DNA from: Pseudomonadota bacterium
GTDB lineage: Bacteria; Myxococcota; Polyangia; Polyangiales; Polyangiaceae
Assembly (NCBI GenBank): GCA_023419055.1
Contig: JAEZYO010000886.1
Span: 1 to 7,481 of the forward strand
Length of the DNA stretch: 7,481 nt
Direction of reading: 5' to 3'
The position numbers and the translations under genes were made by a program. This document shows, in pieces, positions 6,712 to 7,481 of the stretch; the first letter of the stretch is position 1; each line of letters begins with the position of its first letter. A model generated the notes under the pieces. It was not told the origin of the DNA and searched no databases. It saw nothing but the letters and a program-made list of their open reading frames with translations.

Positions 6712-6731
6712 GTCCGACGCTTCTGTCGGAC
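6712..6731 (-). promoter_or_regulatory. Hairpin in the nasA upstream region, distal
   Basis: A perfect 7-bp stem, GTCCGAC with GTCGGAC, closes a 6-nt loop that reads AGAAGC in the nasA sense. It lies about 195 bp upstream of the nasA start. It has the same 7+6+7 geometry as the proximal hairpin but an unrelated sequence. It may be a dyad operator or part of a long leader. Confidence 0.4.
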
Positions 6732-7025
6732 ACCGATGAAACAATCGTCGAGTGCAGCAGCAGCGGTCGGAGCGACGGCCGAACGGCGTGGAGGTCCGCG
6801 CGACTCGACCAAACCCATCGTGGCAGAAATGCGCTTGCTCTTTCTTCGAGTCGTGTCAGGCGGAACGGCCCGGTCGGGCGCCCGGCACCCACACCCGGAT
6901 GAGTGACGGCGTCGAGCGCGACGATGACGCGGCCCCACGAAATCCGCGCGCGCCGAGTCTCGAAGCGGGACCGCCGAAGTGCACAGGTGCGCTCCGCGTC
7001 GAGCTCGCGTAGGGTCGCGGCACCG

Positions 7026-7481
7026 ATGCAGAAGCTGGTGAAAGGGATCCACAAGTTCCAGCGCGGCTTCTTCGCGACCCACCGCGCGCTCTTCGAACAG
7101 CTGGCGACGACCGGGCAGCAGCCCGAGACGCTCTTCATCACCTGCTCGGACAGCCGCGTCGTCCCGAACCTCATCACCAACGCAGCGCCGGGCGAGCTCT
7201 TCATCGTGCGTAATGTCGGGAACGTGGTCCCGACGGCCGACCTTCCCGGTGGTACCGCCGCCGCCATCCAGTACGCGGTGGAGGTCCTCGGGGTGGAGAA
7301 CGTGATCGTCTGCGGCCACACCCAGTGCGGCGCGCTCAAGGCCATCCTGGAACCCGAGAGCGTCGCTCACCTCGAGTTCGTCAAGCGCTGGGTCGGGAGC
7401 ACCATCCGGGTCAAGAAGGTGATCGAGGAGAAGTACGCGCACCTCTCGGGAGAAGCGCTGCTCAACGCGGCCATCCAGGAG
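7026..7481 (+). CDS. Beta-class carbonic anhydrase (partial, 3' end outside window)
   Basis: The first 152 residues of a beta-carbonic anhydrase, a cytoplasmic zinc enzyme that interconverts CO2 and bicarbonate. All active-site elements are present: Cys40-x-Asp42-x-Arg44 in ITCSDSRV, the R62-N-V-G-N segment, and the His98-x2-Cys101 pair in CGHTQCGALK. Zinc ligands are thus Cys40, His98 and Cys101, with the Asp42-Arg44 dyad. The beginning MQKLVKGIHKFQRGFF matches the usual N-terminal helix, which supports the ATG at 7026. An in-frame GTG at 6987 would add 13 residues and is less likely. The ribosome binding site is weak (AGGG at 7011-7014). It is transcribed away from nasA. It may supply bicarbonate for biosynthesis or accompany a transporter downstream, but no link to nitrate metabolism is shown. 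Confidence 0.93.
   Translation, partial: MQKLVKGIHKFQRGFFATHRALFEQLATTGQQPETLFITCSDSRVVPNLITNAAPGELFIVRNVGNVVPTADLPGGTAAAIQYAVEVLGVENVIVCGHTQCGALKAILEPESVAHLEFVKRWVGSTIRVKKVIEEKYAHLSGEALLNAAIQE

Larger units (their letters stand above)
6518..7025. promoter_or_regulatory. Divergent intergenic region between nasA and the carbonic anhydrase gene
   Basis: 508 bp with no recognisable gene. It must hold the promoters of nasA (leftward) and of the carbonic anhydrase gene (rightward). I could not assign -35/-10 or -24/-12 boxes with confidence. Visible structure includes two hairpins listed separately. TCGAGG occurs three times (6632, 6642 and 6665), and a small 5-bp-stem hairpin CGAGG/CCTCG lies at 6621-6634. 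Any promoter positions would be guesses. Confidence 0.5.

Noticed and set aside
6593..6758. Near-identical 12-mers GTCGAGTGCTGC (6593) and GTCGAGTGCAGC (6747) as paired regulator sites
   Set aside because: An 11/12 match in 500 bp of GC-rich DNA is close to chance expectation, and the two copies have no symmetry or promoter-like placement.
6821..6839. A possible sigma-54 promoter (TGGCAG then TTGCT) facing the carbonic anhydrase gene
   Set aside because: The GG-to-GC spacing is three bases too long for a -24/-12 element, which needs strict spacing.
6518..7345. Upstream extension of the nasA frame, giving a 985-residue open frame
   Set aside because: The added 276 residues are low-complexity and run antisense to intergenic DNA and to the well-supported carbonic anhydrase gene. 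The nasA family start lies just before the first Cys cluster, as at 6517.

Overview
The window is GC-rich throughout and reads like a Myxococcota (former Deltaproteobacteria) chromosome. That guess rests on the base composition, on the split nitrate-assimilation gene set, and on a decayed copy of the C-terminal HNH-endonuclease module that I associate with that group. It is an inference from style, since no taxonomic marker gene is present.

Region by region: (1) 1-508, + strand: the last 55 codons of the nitrite reductase large subunit (nirB), then a complete Rieske-type small subunit (nirD) with a strong ribosome binding site. (2) 509-1198: a gap holding inverted repeats and a frameshifted HNH endonuclease remnant (+), closed by a hairpin at 1172-1193 lying between convergent genes. 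(3) 1199-2896, - strand: a polytopic GT-C-type membrane glycosyltransferase, functionally unrelated to its neighbours. (4) 2951-6517, - strand: a tightly coupled two-gene operon, nasA (molybdopterin nitrate reductase, transcribed first) and a nasB-like FAD/[2Fe-2S] electron-transfer subunit. The nasA stop codon abuts the nasB start codon. (5) 6518-7025: a 508-bp divergent intergenic region with two 7-bp-stem/6-nt-loop hairpins on the nasA side. (6) 7026-end, + strand: the first 152 codons of a beta-carbonic anhydrase.

Together the genes outline cytoplasmic nitrate assimilation. NAD(P)H electrons would pass through the FAD and BFD-type cluster of the NasB-like protein to the [4Fe-4S]/Mo centre of NasA, giving nitrite. 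NirBD would then reduce nitrite to ammonium. The nitrate step (- strand) and the nitrite step (+ strand) converge and are separated by the HNH remnant and the glycosyltransferase. I see no convincing undescribed system. The points most worth a second look are the hairpins upstream of nasA, the pared-down NasA/NasB pairing, the Rieske ligands kept in NirD, and the frameshifted HNH gene.
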